Source: Alphaproteobacteria bacterium MarineAlpha10_Bin2
GTDB taxonomy: Bacteria; Pseudomonadota; Alphaproteobacteria; UBA828
Length of the DNA: 32,197 nucleotides
Assembly (NCBI GenBank): GCA_002937555.1
Contig: PTKB01000004.1
Location: 1 to 32,197 of the forward strand
Reading direction: 5' to 3'
The notes below the pieces were generated by a model that was not told the origin of the DNA, did no database searches, and saw nothing but the letters and a program-made list of their open reading frames with translations. The translations under genes were made by a program, and so were the position numbers. The stretch's first letter is position 1. Each line of letters opens with the position of its first letter. This document shows positions 7,912 through 16,043 of this stretch, in pieces.

Positions 7912-8658
7912 ATGCGAGCGGTGATCTTCGCCGCCGGGCTCGGCAACCGCTTGGGTGGTGCGGCGGAGGAGAAGCCAAAAATCCTGCTGCGCTTCGGCGA
8001 CAAGACCCTGCTGGAACGGCATCTCGTTCAACTCGGCGCCGTCGGTGTTGAGGAAATTACCCTCGGCGTCGGCCATGGCGCTGCGCATATCGAGACCGAG
8101 CTTCGGCGCCTGGGTGCCGCAGATGTGGAACTGGTGCACAACCCGGAATACCGCGACGGCAGCATCGTCACTATGGCGGAGCTCAGCGATGCGATGACGC
8201 GCGGCGGCAATATCCTTCTTATGGATGGCGACGTTCTCTACGACCGGCGCATGTTGGAGCGGCTTATGACGAGCCCGCACAGCAACTTTTTTCTGCTCGA
8301 CCGCGAGGTGGAACCCGGCGAAGAGCCGATGAAGCTCGCAATTGAGGCCGGCCATCCGGTCGATTTCCGCAAAACCCTGGAACTGGTGCATGACTATTAC
8401 GGCGAATCGGTCGGTTTTTACCGCTTCGACGAAGCCACGGCGCTGGATCTTGTCGAAGCCGCCCGGCGCATTATCGCCGATGGCCGGCGCGGCGATTACA
8501 TGGAGGAAGCCATCCGCGACGTCCTCCTCGCTTCGCCCGGGGAACGTTTCGGCTTCGAGGACATCACCGGCCTGCCCTGGATCGAAATCGATTTCGCCGA
8601 AGATATGGCGCGCGCCGAGAACGAGATCCTGCCCCGCCTTATCGCCGAGGACCGATAA
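7912..8658 (+). CDS. Nucleotidyltransferase (NTP_transf_3 / phosphocholine cytidylyltransferase-like)
   Basis: A 248-residue cytosolic enzyme. The nucleotide-binding loop FAAGLGNRLGG (residues 6-16) is followed by KPKILL (21-26); GNILLMDGDVLYD carries the metal-binding aspartates, and the C-terminal WIEIDFAEDMARAE resembles phosphocholine or inositol-phosphate cytidylyltransferases. It should join an NTP with a phosphorylated sugar or alcohol; the exact substrate cannot be read. The frame is open from a GTG at 7846 preceded by GGTGA, but homologous proteins start directly with MRAVIFAAG, so the ATG at 7912 is preferred, with moderate certainty. It ends 2 bases from the hpnD stop on the opposite strand. 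With the neighbouring CDP-alcohol transferase it forms a plausible headgroup-activation and transfer pair. Confidence 0.8.
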   Translation: MRAVIFAAGLGNRLGGAAEEKPKILLRFGDKTLLERHLVQLGAVGVEEITLGVGHGAAHIETELRRLGAADVELVHNPEYRDGSIVTMAELSDAMTRGGNILLMDGDVLYDRRMLERLMTSPHSNFFLLDREVEPGEEPMKLAIEAGHPVDFRKTLELVHDYYGESVGFYRFDEATALDLVEAARRIIADGRRGDYMEEAIRDVLLASPGERFGFEDITGLPWIEIDFAEDMARAENEILPRLIAEDR

Positions 8659-8660
8659 TC

Positions 8661-9566
8661 CTAGAGCGTGCGCAAAAGGGCGTAGAAGACCAGCGACAAT
8701 TTCTGAAATTTGCCGAATTTGTCGCGCGGGCCGTCAACGCGGAAGCCGCCGGCCTCGATACGGTCGAGATAGGGCTCGTAGACGCCGCGCATGAGAAGAG
8801 CCGGGCGCATGCGGCGGCGCTCCGAAGCCGGCATGGCGCGGGCGGCTTCGGCAAAGCGCCGGCGCGCCATGGCGCCGATCGCCGCGCAAACTCTCTCAAC
8901 GCCAGGGGCCCGAACGATCTCTTCCGGGGTCACGCCTTCCAGCCCGTGCGCGGCGAGCAGTTCGGACGGCAAATAGATGCGCCCGCGCTCGGCGTCCTCC
9001 GCCACGTCGCGCAGGATATTGGTGAGCTGAAACGCATGGCCGAGATGAAGCGCGAATTCCGGAATTTTGGCGGAGCGGTAGCCGAAAATCTCGACCGATA
9101 ACAGGCCGACGCAACATGCGACGCAATAGCAGTAACGTTCCAACTCGGCCAGGGTCGGCCGCAACATGGCGCCGGAACGGTCCATCTCGAAGCCTTCGAG
9201 AATATCGAGAAAATGCCCCTTCGATAATTTGTAGCGCCGGATGGGCGAGACTAGGGCATGGCTCACGGGATGGCTCGGACGCCCGTCGAACAGCGCTTCG
9301 ACTTCCTCTCCCCAAGCCTTGATCAGCGCGCCGGAAAGCGCGTCATCTTCGATTTCGTCGGCAACGTCGTCGGTCTCGCGGCAAAAGGCATAGAGCGCCA
9401 ACATGGCCTCGCGCCTGGGTCGCGGCAGCACCATCATAGGCAAAAAGAAAGACGAGCCGGACGCGCGCGTAACCTCGGCGACGTAGCGCTTGGGATCGTC
9501 GGTGGGCGGTATCGGCAGGCCGTCAAAATCCGCCGGCAGATTCCCGGCCTGGCCGGCGTTTACCAT
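8661..9566 (-). CDS. hpnD: Presqualene diphosphate synthase HpnD
   Basis: A 301-residue trans-isoprenyl diphosphate synthase of the squalene/phytoene synthase family. It shows the first Asp-rich motif in YAFCRETDDVADE (59-71) and the second in LTNILRDVAEDAERGRIYLP, with the conserved SSFFLPMMVLP before the first. HpnD joins two farnesyl diphosphates to presqualene diphosphate in the HpnCDE route to squalene. The frame is open from 9671, but ATG 9566 lies 7 bases inside the 3' end of hpnC, the classic coupled arrangement, and gives the normal length. No hpnE follows; the next gene is convergent. Confidence 0.94.
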   Translation of the reverse strand: MVNAGQAGNLPADFDGLPIPPTDDPKRYVAEVTRASGSSFFLPMMVLPRPRREAMLALYAFCRETDDVADEIEDDALSGALIKAWGEEVEALFDGRPSHPVSHALVSPIRRYKLSKGHFLDILEGFEMDRSGAMLRPTLAELERYCYCVACCVGLLSVEIFGYRSAKIPEFALHLGHAFQLTNILRDVAEDAERGRIYLPSELLAAHGLEGVTPEEIVRAPGVERVCAAIGAMARRRFAEAARAMPASERRRMRPALLMRGVYEPYLDRIEAGGFRVDGPRDKFGKFQKLSLVFYALLRTL

Positions 9567-10441
9567 GCGCCGAGAACACCGCGCAGGCCGCACAGCAGCC
9601 AGCCGGCTTTGCTCACCTTGACACGTCCGGCGACCGGATCTTCCCGCCGCAAGCGCGCAGCCAACGCCCAAGCGAGCTTAAGAATAAAAGCGCTCTCCCA
9701 GCGGAGGCCCCGGCGGCGCACGCTTCCCGGCATGATTTCGGCGCGCTTGAGCAGCTGTTCCGTCTCGTCCAGGCAGCGGTTGATAACGTTGCGCACCGCC
9801 GGCGTCGCGTGGCCGAGCGCCAAATCCTCGACGCTACCGCCCGCCTCTTTGAGCCAAGACTCGGGCAAATAGACGCGGTCGAGCGCCAAATAGTCCTTTT
9901 TGCAATCCTGCAAATGATTGAGCATCTGCAAGGCACAGCAAAGCGCGTCCGAGCCTTCGATATCCGCGTTTTTCTCGCCGTGAATATCCATCATCACCCG
10001 ACCCACCGAGGCGGCGGAGCGCATGCAGTAGTCCATCAAATCATCCCAATCGCGGTAACGCAGCTTAGTCGCGTCCTGGATAAAGGCGGAAAGCAGGTCG
10101 CGCCCATTGACCGCCGAGTTGCCGGTTTTCAACAGGCTTTGGTGATAGGGCAGCGCCCAATCCGGCAGCGACGTTTCATCGACGGCAAGGGCGCGCTGCA
10201 CAGCTTCGAGCCGCGCCACCTTCTCTTTCGCCGCGATATCCGGCGAATCGGCGATATCGTCGGCGCGGCGGGCGAATGTATAGAAGGCATGCACATGCGG
10301 GCGGAATTCGCGCGCGATAAGAAATGAACCGACGGGGAAATTTTCCGAATTGGCGTCGATCAATTGCCGCGCATCGTCGCCGGATTCGATTTCGTCCGCC
10401 ATCCGCCCGGTCATTTCGCTGTCAGCCACATCAACCGCCAT
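9560..10441 (-). CDS. hpnC: Hydroxysqualene synthase HpnC
   Basis: A 293-residue squalene-synthase-like protein with the two prenyl-diphosphate sites HAFYTFARRADDIAD (51-65) and NHLQDCKKDYLALDRVYLP. HpnC converts presqualene diphosphate to hydroxysqualene; HpnE then reduces it to squalene for Shc. The usual start region PVGSFLIAREFRPHVHAFY is present. The ATG at 10441 lacks a clear ribosome site and lies directly after an AT-rich spacer, so an internal ATG (10412 or 10400) is possible. It overlaps hpnD by 7 bases and follows dxr by 42 bases on the same strand. Confidence 0.93.
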   Translation of the reverse strand: MAVDVADSEMTGRMADEIESGDDARQLIDANSENFPVGSFLIAREFRPHVHAFYTFARRADDIADSPDIAAKEKVARLEAVQRALAVDETSLPDWALPYHQSLLKTGNSAVNGRDLLSAFIQDATKLRYRDWDDLMDYCMRSAASVGRVMMDIHGEKNADIEGSDALCCALQMLNHLQDCKKDYLALDRVYLPESWLKEAGGSVEDLALGHATPAVRNVINRCLDETEQLLKRAEIMPGSVRRRGLRWESAFILKLAWALAARLRREDPVAGRVKVSKAGWLLCGLRGVLGAW

Positions 10442-10490
10442 TAATCTTGGAATTTAGAAAATGTTCAGTATTAATTGAAAATATTAAATT
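10442..10490 (-). promoter_or_regulatory. AT-rich spacer before hpnC, possible promoter
   Basis: This stretch is very AT-rich inside a GC-rich region. On the minus strand TTCAAT and TAAATT are 17 bases apart, a weak -35/-10 match, and TTAAT/ATTAA arms flank a 7-base centre at 10471-10487. It may let hpnC-hpnD be transcribed independently of dxr. Weak evidence, base composition mainly. Confidence 0.25.
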
Positions 10491-11701
10491 CTATCGATTT
10501 CTTCTGCGGCGGCTGCCCGCGTCCGCGCGTCGATCTCCTTGACCGCATCGATCGACGTCACGGCGTCCTCATCATGGCGTTCCAGGCAGCTTTCGACGAC
10601 GCGCGGAATATCCATAAAGCCGATATTTTCATCGAGAAAACTTCGCACGGCGACTTCGTTGGCGGCATTGAGAACAATCGCCGCAGCCGCACCCTCGTTC
10701 AACGCTTCCTGGGCGAGCCGCAAACAGGGAAAACGCTCTAAATCGGGCTTTTCGAACGTCAATGTCGCCAATTCGGCGAGATCGAGTTTGGCGCTCGGCG
10801 CGCTGATGCGCTCCGGCCAAGCCAGTGAATAGGCGATCGGCGTGCGCATATCGGGCGTGCCGAGCTGAGCCAATACCGAGCCGTCGATATATTCCACCAT
10901 GCTGTGGATCACCGATTGCGGATGCACCAGCACATCAATTTGCTCTGCCGTGACGGGAAAGAGATGAAAGGCTTCGATCATCTCGAGGCCCTTGTTCATC
11001 ATCGTCGCCGAATCGACGCTGATCTTCGCCCCCATATCCCAATTGGGATGCGCCACCGCCTGCGCCGGAGTGGCCTGAACCATATGTTCCAGCTCAGCGC
11101 TGCGAAATGGTCCGCCCGAAGCGGTCAGAATAATTCGCGACACGCTGGCGTCGCGCTCGAAATCGAACACTTGGAAGATGGCGTTATGTTCGGAATCGAC
11201 CGGCAGCAGGGTCGCGCCGGCGCGCGCCACTTCGTTTAGCATCAGGGCGCCGGCGCACACCAGACATTCCTTGTTGGCGAGGCCGACAATGGCGCCGCGC
11301 CTGACCGCCGCCAGGGTCGGGCCGAGCCCGGCCGCGCCGACGATTCCGGCCATCACGAAATCGGCCGGTGCGTCAGCCGCTTCCTCCACCGCCTCGGGCC
11401 CCGCGGCAACGCTGATATTTGTGCCCGAAAGCGCGCCTTTGAGATCCTGGTAACGGCTGGAATCGGCGGTGACGGCCAGTTTTGCGCCGGTTTGCCGCGC
11501 TTGCTCGGCCAACAATTCGATATTGCTGTGAGCGGTCAACGCCTCGACCGTGAAGGAGTCTCGGTGGCGCTGCAGAAGGTCGATAGTATTGCTGCCGATC
11601 GAGCCGGTGGAGCCTAAAATCGTCACGCTGCGCGGCTCGGCGTCGCGGAGAGGCAGGCTTACGCCCGGCGTATCGCTGGCAATTTTCGCCGCCGCTTCCA
11701 T
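10484..11701 (-). CDS. dxr: 1-deoxy-D-xylulose-5-phosphate reductoisomerase
   Basis: The second MEP enzyme: it rearranges and reduces DXP to MEP using NADPH. In 405 residues it shows the NADPH loop GSTGSIGSNT (30-39), LANKECLV (141-148), metal ligands Asp169 and Glu171 in LPVDSEHNAIF, the flexible loop around TASGGPFR (193-200) and SATMMNKGLE (231-240). The frame opens at 11785, but ATG 11701 has GGAG about 9 bases upstream and gives a normal N-terminus. It precedes hpnC-hpnD, so this region groups both early MEP steps with squalene formation. Confidence 0.96.
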   Translation of the reverse strand: MEAAAKIASDTPGVSLPLRDAEPRSVTILGSTGSIGSNTIDLLQRHRDSFTVEALTAHSNIELLAEQARQTGAKLAVTADSSRYQDLKGALSGTNISVAAGPEAVEEAADAPADFVMAGIVGAAGLGPTLAAVRRGAIVGLANKECLVCAGALMLNEVARAGATLLPVDSEHNAIFQVFDFERDASVSRIILTASGGPFRSAELEHMVQATPAQAVAHPNWDMGAKISVDSATMMNKGLEMIEAFHLFPVTAEQIDVLVHPQSVIHSMVEYIDGSVLAQLGTPDMRTPIAYSLAWPERISAPSAKLDLAELATLTFEKPDLERFPCLRLAQEALNEGAAAAIVLNAANEVAVRSFLDENIGFMDIPRVVESCLERHDEDAVTSIDAVKEIDARTRAAAAEEIDRI

Positions 11702-11823
11702 TATGCAGACTCCACAGACCACACCCCATTCGGCACTTGAAAGGCCGGTTGCCGTGATTCTCGCAACAGCTTGCATGTGACGCAACCAAAAATGGTTTAT
11801 ATGAGTTTCAAGGAGGAGCGATC

Positions 11824-12159
11824 ATGGATTTGACACAACAGACCTGCGTCCCATGCCGCGGCGGAATCGACCCGATCGAGCCGTCCCCGGCGCGCGAATT
11901 GCTGGCCAGTACACCGGGCTGGGAATTGCTCGACGATGCCACCAAGATTCGCCGCGATTTCAAACTGGCGGATTTCGCCGCCACCCTGGCATTCGTCAAT
12001 AAGGTCGGCGATCTTGCCGAGGCCGAAGGCCACCACCCGGATATCACCTTCGGATGGGGCTATTGCAGCGTGTTGTTTTACACCCACAAGATCAAAGGCC
12101 TGCACCAGAACGATTTCATCATGGCGGCCAAGGTGAATGACATAGCCGAGGCCGGTTAA
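11824..12159 (+). CDS. phhB: Pterin-4a-carbinolamine dehydratase
   Basis: A complete 111-residue protein with the active-site pattern EAEGHHPDI (His70, His71), THKIKGLHQND (His88) and the preceding FGWGYCSVLFYT strand. The enzyme dehydrates 4a-hydroxytetrahydropterin and so recycles the cofactor of aromatic amino acid hydroxylases; homologues without a nearby hydroxylase are common and may act in pterin metabolism in general. No hydroxylase is in the window. AAGGAGGAG lies 6-7 bases before the ATG, a near-ideal ribosome site. It has an N-terminal extension of about 20 residues with two Cys (CVPCRGG), seen often in proteobacterial members. It is divergent from dxr and convergent with mfd. Confidence 0.93.
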   Translation: MDLTQQTCVPCRGGIDPIEPSPARELLASTPGWELLDDATKIRRDFKLADFAATLAFVNKVGDLAEAEGHHPDITFGWGYCSVLFYTHKIKGLHQNDFIMAAKVNDIAEAG

Positions 12160-12170
12160 CCGCTTGGGTC

Positions 12171-15100
12171 TTAGACGGCCATTTCCCCCAAGGTCGAGAG
12201 CACGCGCTGCACGCCATCCAGGCGCTGGTCCGCCACCGGCCAGTTGCGTGTGATCACCAGCTTGTTGTCGGGGCGGAATCTCAGGCCATGGGTCGGATTG
12301 GCGACATGGGCGATCAGCCGCTCGGGATCGATCGCCGTATCCGACCGGAATTTCAGCACCGCACCCTTGGGTCCGGCATCGATTCGCGCCACGCCGGCGG
12401 CGCGGCACAGGCGCTTGATGGCGACGATATCGAGGAGATAACGCACCTCTTCTGGCACCGGGCCGAAACGGTCGGCCAGCTCGTCGATAAATTCCTCTAT
12501 CTCGGCACCGTCCTCCAAGCGCGCGACGCGGCGGTATAGCGCCAAGCGCACATCCAAATCCTCGACATAGCTTTCCGGGATCAACACCGCCGTGCCGAGG
12601 CTGATTTGCGGCGACCATTCGGCGACCGGCGCGTCACTTCCGCCCTCGGCTTCGGCCCGCGCCTGAGCCACCGCTTCCTCCAGCATATGCTGATAAAGCT
12701 CGATACCAACTTCGCGGATATGGCCCGATTGCTCGCCGCCGAGCAGGTTTCCGGCGCCGCGGATATCCATATCGTGACTGGCCAAGCTAAACCCGGCGCC
12801 GAGGCTGTCGAGGCGGTGAATCACTTCGAGCCGCTTGCGCGCCGTCGGCGTCACCTTGTGCGCCGGCGGCAAGGTGAAATAGGCATAGCCACGCAGTTTC
12901 GAACGCCCGATGCGGCCGCGTAATTGGTAAAGCTGCGACAGGCCGAACATATCCGCGCGGTGAACGATCATCGTATTGACGCGCGGCAAATCGAGCCCCG
13001 ATTCAATGATCGCGGTGCAGACGAGCACGTCGAAATTGCCGTCATAGAAATCCGCCATGGCGGATTCCAGTTCGGCCACCGGCAAGGCGCCGTGGGCCAC
13101 TCCGACCCTGACTTCCGGCGCCAGCTTGCGCACCCGATCGGCGGCGCCGTCGAGATCGGCGATGCGCGGGCAGACATAAAAACTTTGGCCGCCGCGGAAG
13201 TGCTCGCGCATCAGCGCTTCGCGCGTCACCACCGGGTCGAACGGCATGATAAAGGTCCGCACCGCCAGCCGGTCGACCGGCGGCGTGGCGATGATGCTCA
13301 TATCACGCACCCCGGTGAGCGCCATTTGCAGGGTGCGCGGGATCGGTGTCGCACTCAGCGTCAGAACATGTACTTCGGCACGCAGCTTCTTGAGGCGTTC
13401 CTTATGCGCGACGCCAAAATGCTGCTCCTCATCGACGATTAAGAGGCCGAGATCGGCAAAATTTATGGCCTTGCTGAGGAGCGCATGGGTGCCGATTACG
13501 ATATCGATGGTGCCGGTTTTCATGCCGTCGCGGATTTCGGCGGCCTTGCTCGGCTTGACCAGGCGCGACAGCTGCGCCACCCGCACCGGCAAATTCTCGA
13601 AGCGCTCGGAGAATACTTGAAAATGCTGACGGCATAACAGCGTGGTCGGCACCAGCACCGCCACTTGTTTGCCGCTCATCGCGCAATGAAAGGCTGCACG
13701 CAGCGCAATCTCGGTCTTGCCGAAGCCGACATCGCCGCAAATCAGGCGGTCCATGGGCCGCCCGCTCGCTAAATCGCCGAGGCTTTCGTCTATGGCGTTG
13801 GCCTGGTCGTCGGTCTCTGTATACGGAAAGCGGGCGCAGAACTCCTCGAACGTCGCTTGATCGGCCTGCAAGATCGGCGCCGTCTTGAGCGCGCGCTGGG
13901 CGGCGATTTTCATCAGCTCGCCGGCCATTTCCTTGACGCGTTTTTTGAGCCGCGCCTTACGCGCCTGCCACGCCGCGCCGCCGAGGCGGTCAAGCGAGAC
14001 CGGCTGATCGGCGTTGCCGTAACGCGACAGAAGCTCGATATTCTCAACCGGCAACAGCAGCCGGTCGTCGCCCTCATAGAGAAGACGCAGGCAATCATGC
14101 GGCGCATTGTCGACGTCGAGCGTCACCAGCCCGTCATAGCGCCCGATGCCATGACCGGCGTGAACCACGAGATCGCCTTGCGATAGCTCCGAGACATCGG
14201 CGAGAAATTCCGCCGGCTTGACTCGGCGGCGGCGCTGACGGCGATTGAGCCGGTCGCCGAGAATATCCTGCTCGGCGACCACCGTCAGCGCCGGCGAGAC
14301 AAAGCCATGCTCCATCGGCAACACGGCAAGCGAGATGGTGCCGTTGGGAAGGCTTTCCGCCGCCTGCCAATCCTCCACCGGGGTCAGAGATTGAACGCCG
14401 TGTTCGCTCAGCAGGCGGCCGATACGCTCGCGCGTGCCCACGCTCCAGCCGGCGAGCAGCACTCGCCTGCCGGCCCGCACCTCGGCGTCGAGATGGCCAT
14501 GCACCGTATCGAACAGATCACCGGTAAGCTTGCTGCGCTCGGCGGTAAACACCCGTCCCTGCCGCCCGCCGGCGTCGAAGATTTGGCGGTCCGGCGCGGC
14601 CTCGGCGGTAAACGGCGAGAGCGAAGCGAGCGCATGATGCGCGAGGCGCTCGTCGCGCTCCTCGCGGGTGAGATAAAGCATCTCCGGCGGCAGCGGTTTG
14701 TAATCCTCGATCGCCATGTCCGCCATGGCGCCCGGCCCTTCCGTGCGCGCCCGGTAATAATCGTCAATCGCCTCCCAGCGTTCCGAACAGGCTTCTTCGG
14801 CGAGTTGGTCGAAAAAGACCGGCGCACCGGGCAAATAATCGAAAATCGTTTCGAGCCTTTCGTGAAACAGCGGCAGCCAATGCTCCATGCCGGGATAGCG
14901 CCGCCCGGCACTGACCGCTTCGAACAGCGGATCGGCATTGGTGACGGCGCCGAATTTGCTACGGTAGCCGGCGCAAAAGCGGGCAATCGAGGCGTCGTTG
15001 AGAACGACCTCGCTGACCGGTACGAGTTGCACGCTGGCGAGCGCGCCCTCGCTGCGCTGGGTTAGGGGGTCGAATGTCTTGATCGCCTCGAGCGTCTCGC

Positions 15101-15674
15101 CGAACAGGTCGAGGCGCACCGGCTCGGCCGCGCCGGGCGGAAAAATATCGACGATGCCGCCCCGCACCGCGAAGTCGCCGGCCTCCATCACCGTTCCACC
15201 GCGGGTAAATCCATTGCTTTCCAAATAAGCGAACAGACCGTCGAGATTAAGCTCGGCGCCCTGTTGCAATTCAAACGTGGCACGCGACAACGCGTCCCTC
15301 GGCGGCACGCGTTGCAGCAAGGAATTGACTGTGGCCAACACCAAACGCGGGCCGTTACCCTCCGTTGCGAGCCGCACAAGCGAGGAAATCCGCTCGCTCA
15401 CCAAATCATTGCGCGGTGAGATGCGGTCGTATGGCAGGCAATCCCAGGCCGGAATCGAAAGTAGATCGACTTCGGGCGCAAAGAAGGCAAGGCAATCGCG
15501 CGTATTGGCGAGGCGGACGTCATCGGGTGCGACGAACAACAGCGGCATCGGCGCGGCCAGCTCGGCAAGCCGGCCCATGACAATCGCGTCATAGCCTTCG
15601 GGCATGCCGCCGATGGCGACTCGCCCGGGGCGGTCGAGCGCCAGCGATTGCAAACTCAAACTGTCCGGATTCAA
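12171..15674 (-). CDS. mfd: Transcription-repair coupling factor Mfd
   Basis: A large ATP-driven translocase that removes stalled RNA polymerase and recruits UvrA. The product has about 1167 residues. Seen are the UvrB-like N-terminal module, the RNA polymerase-interacting region with GDLVVHAGHGIGRYDGL, Walker A GDVGFGKT (647-654), DEEQHFG (748-754), TATPIPRTLQMALTG, and the C-terminal motifs IIESGLDLPRVNT, QLYQLRGRIGRS and RGAGNLLGGEQSG. The longest frame starts at 15764, but a TTG at 15674 overlaps the sdhE stop as TTGA, gives the family's normal length, and suggests translation coupled to sdhE. The TTG start is my inference; no strong ribosome site precedes it. Confidence 0.95.
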   Translation of the reverse strand: MNPDSLSLQSLALDRPGRVAIGGMPEGYDAIVMGRLAELAAPMPLLFVAPDDVRLANTRDCLAFFAPEVDLLSIPAWDCLPYDRISPRNDLVSERISSLVRLATEGNGPRLVLATVNSLLQRVPPRDALSRATFELQQGAELNLDGLFAYLESNGFTRGGTVMEAGDFAVRGGIVDIFPPGAAEPVRLDLFGETLEAIKTFDPLTQRSEGALASVQLVPVSEVVLNDASIARFCAGYRSKFGAVTNADPLFEAVSAGRRYPGMEHWLPLFHERLETIFDYLPGAPVFFDQLAEEACSERWEAIDDYYRARTEGPGAMADMAIEDYKPLPPEMLYLTREERDERLAHHALASLSPFTAEAAPDRQIFDAGGRQGRVFTAERSKLTGDLFDTVHGHLDAEVRAGRRVLLAGWSVGTRERIGRLLSEHGVQSLTPVEDWQAAESLPNGTISLAVLPMEHGFVSPALTVVAEQDILGDRLNRRQRRRRVKPAEFLADVSELSQGDLVVHAGHGIGRYDGLVTLDVDNAPHDCLRLLYEGDDRLLLPVENIELLSRYGNADQPVSLDRLGGAAWQARKARLKKRVKEMAGELMKIAAQRALKTAPILQADQATFEEFCARFPYTETDDQANAIDESLGDLASGRPMDRLICGDVGFGKTEIALRAAFHCAMSGKQVAVLVPTTLLCRQHFQVFSERFENLPVRVAQLSRLVKPSKAAEIRDGMKTGTIDIVIGTHALLSKAINFADLGLLIVDEEQHFGVAHKERLKKLRAEVHVLTLSATPIPRTLQMALTGVRDMSIIATPPVDRLAVRTFIMPFDPVVTREALMREHFRGGQSFYVCPRIADLDGAADRVRKLAPEVRVGVAHGALPVAELESAMADFYDGNFDVLVCTAIIESGLDLPRVNTMIVHRADMFGLSQLYQLRGRIGRSKLRGYAYFTLPPAHKVTPTARKRLEVIHRLDSLGAGFSLASHDMDIRGAGNLLGGEQSGHIREVGIELYQHMLEEAVAQARAEAEGGSDAPVAEWSPQISLGTAVLIPESYVEDLDVRLALYRRVARLEDGAEIEEFIDELADRFGPVPEEVRYLLDIVAIKRLCRAAGVARIDAGPKGAVLKFRSDTAIDPERLIAHVANPTHGLRFRPDNKLVITRNWPVADQRLDGVQRVLSTLGEMAV

Positions 15675-15946
15675 GAGCCGTGCCGCTCCCGGACGAAGGC
15701 CATGAGCCGCTCCATGGTCGCGCTTTGAAAGCGTTCCGGTACCGGATGGCGGCCGGTGATCCAATCGAGAATTTCAGGATCGTTGGCGCCGTCCAACAAA
15801 TCTTCGAGGGCGCCGGTGGCCGCGGCATCCAAGCCATCTCCATACTTCGCCACAAATCCGCCGACCAGAACATCCGTCTCGCGCGTACCGGTATGGCTGG
15901 TGCGGTATCTGAGCCGCTTTCTGCGGGTTTCGAGACTGTGTTGCAT
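15671..15946 (-). CDS. sdhE: SdhE-family FAD assembly factor (Sdh5/DUF339)
   Basis: A 91-residue helical protein with MQHSLETRRKRLRYRTSHTGTRETD at the start and the later segments LEDLLDGANDPEILDWITG and FQSATMERLMAFV typical of SdhE, which helps attach FAD to succinate dehydrogenase. The frame opens at 16006; ATG 15946 gives the family length and the standard N-terminus, although its ribosome site (GGAA) is modest. SdhE followed by mfd is a common alphaproteobacterial order. Odd point: the usual R-G of the RGxxE motif reads T-G here (TGTRETD), so the Arg is replaced while the Gly and Glu remain. Confidence 0.87.
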   Translation of the reverse strand: MQHSLETRRKRLRYRTSHTGTRETDVLVGGFVAKYGDGLDAAATGALEDLLDGANDPEILDWITGRHPVPERFQSATMERLMAFVRERHGS

Positions 15947-16043
15947 GAGATTTCCGGCGCGGTTGCGCGCGGGATAATAGGAGAGGCTCGCTCGGTTGTC
16001 AGCCATTGCCGCTATGACGGCGCGGAGGTAGCCTCAAGGTGCC

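Noticed and set aside
7141..8391. Long minus-strand open frame continuing upstream of hpnA
   Set aside because: It overlaps two well-supported genes (the CDP-alcohol transferase and the nucleotidyltransferase) and shows no family features; only the part from 7140 is hpnA.
12154..12163. Palindrome CGGTTAACCG at the phhB stop
   Set aside because: Too short and without a loop or T-run to act as a terminator; it includes the stop codon and is probably chance.
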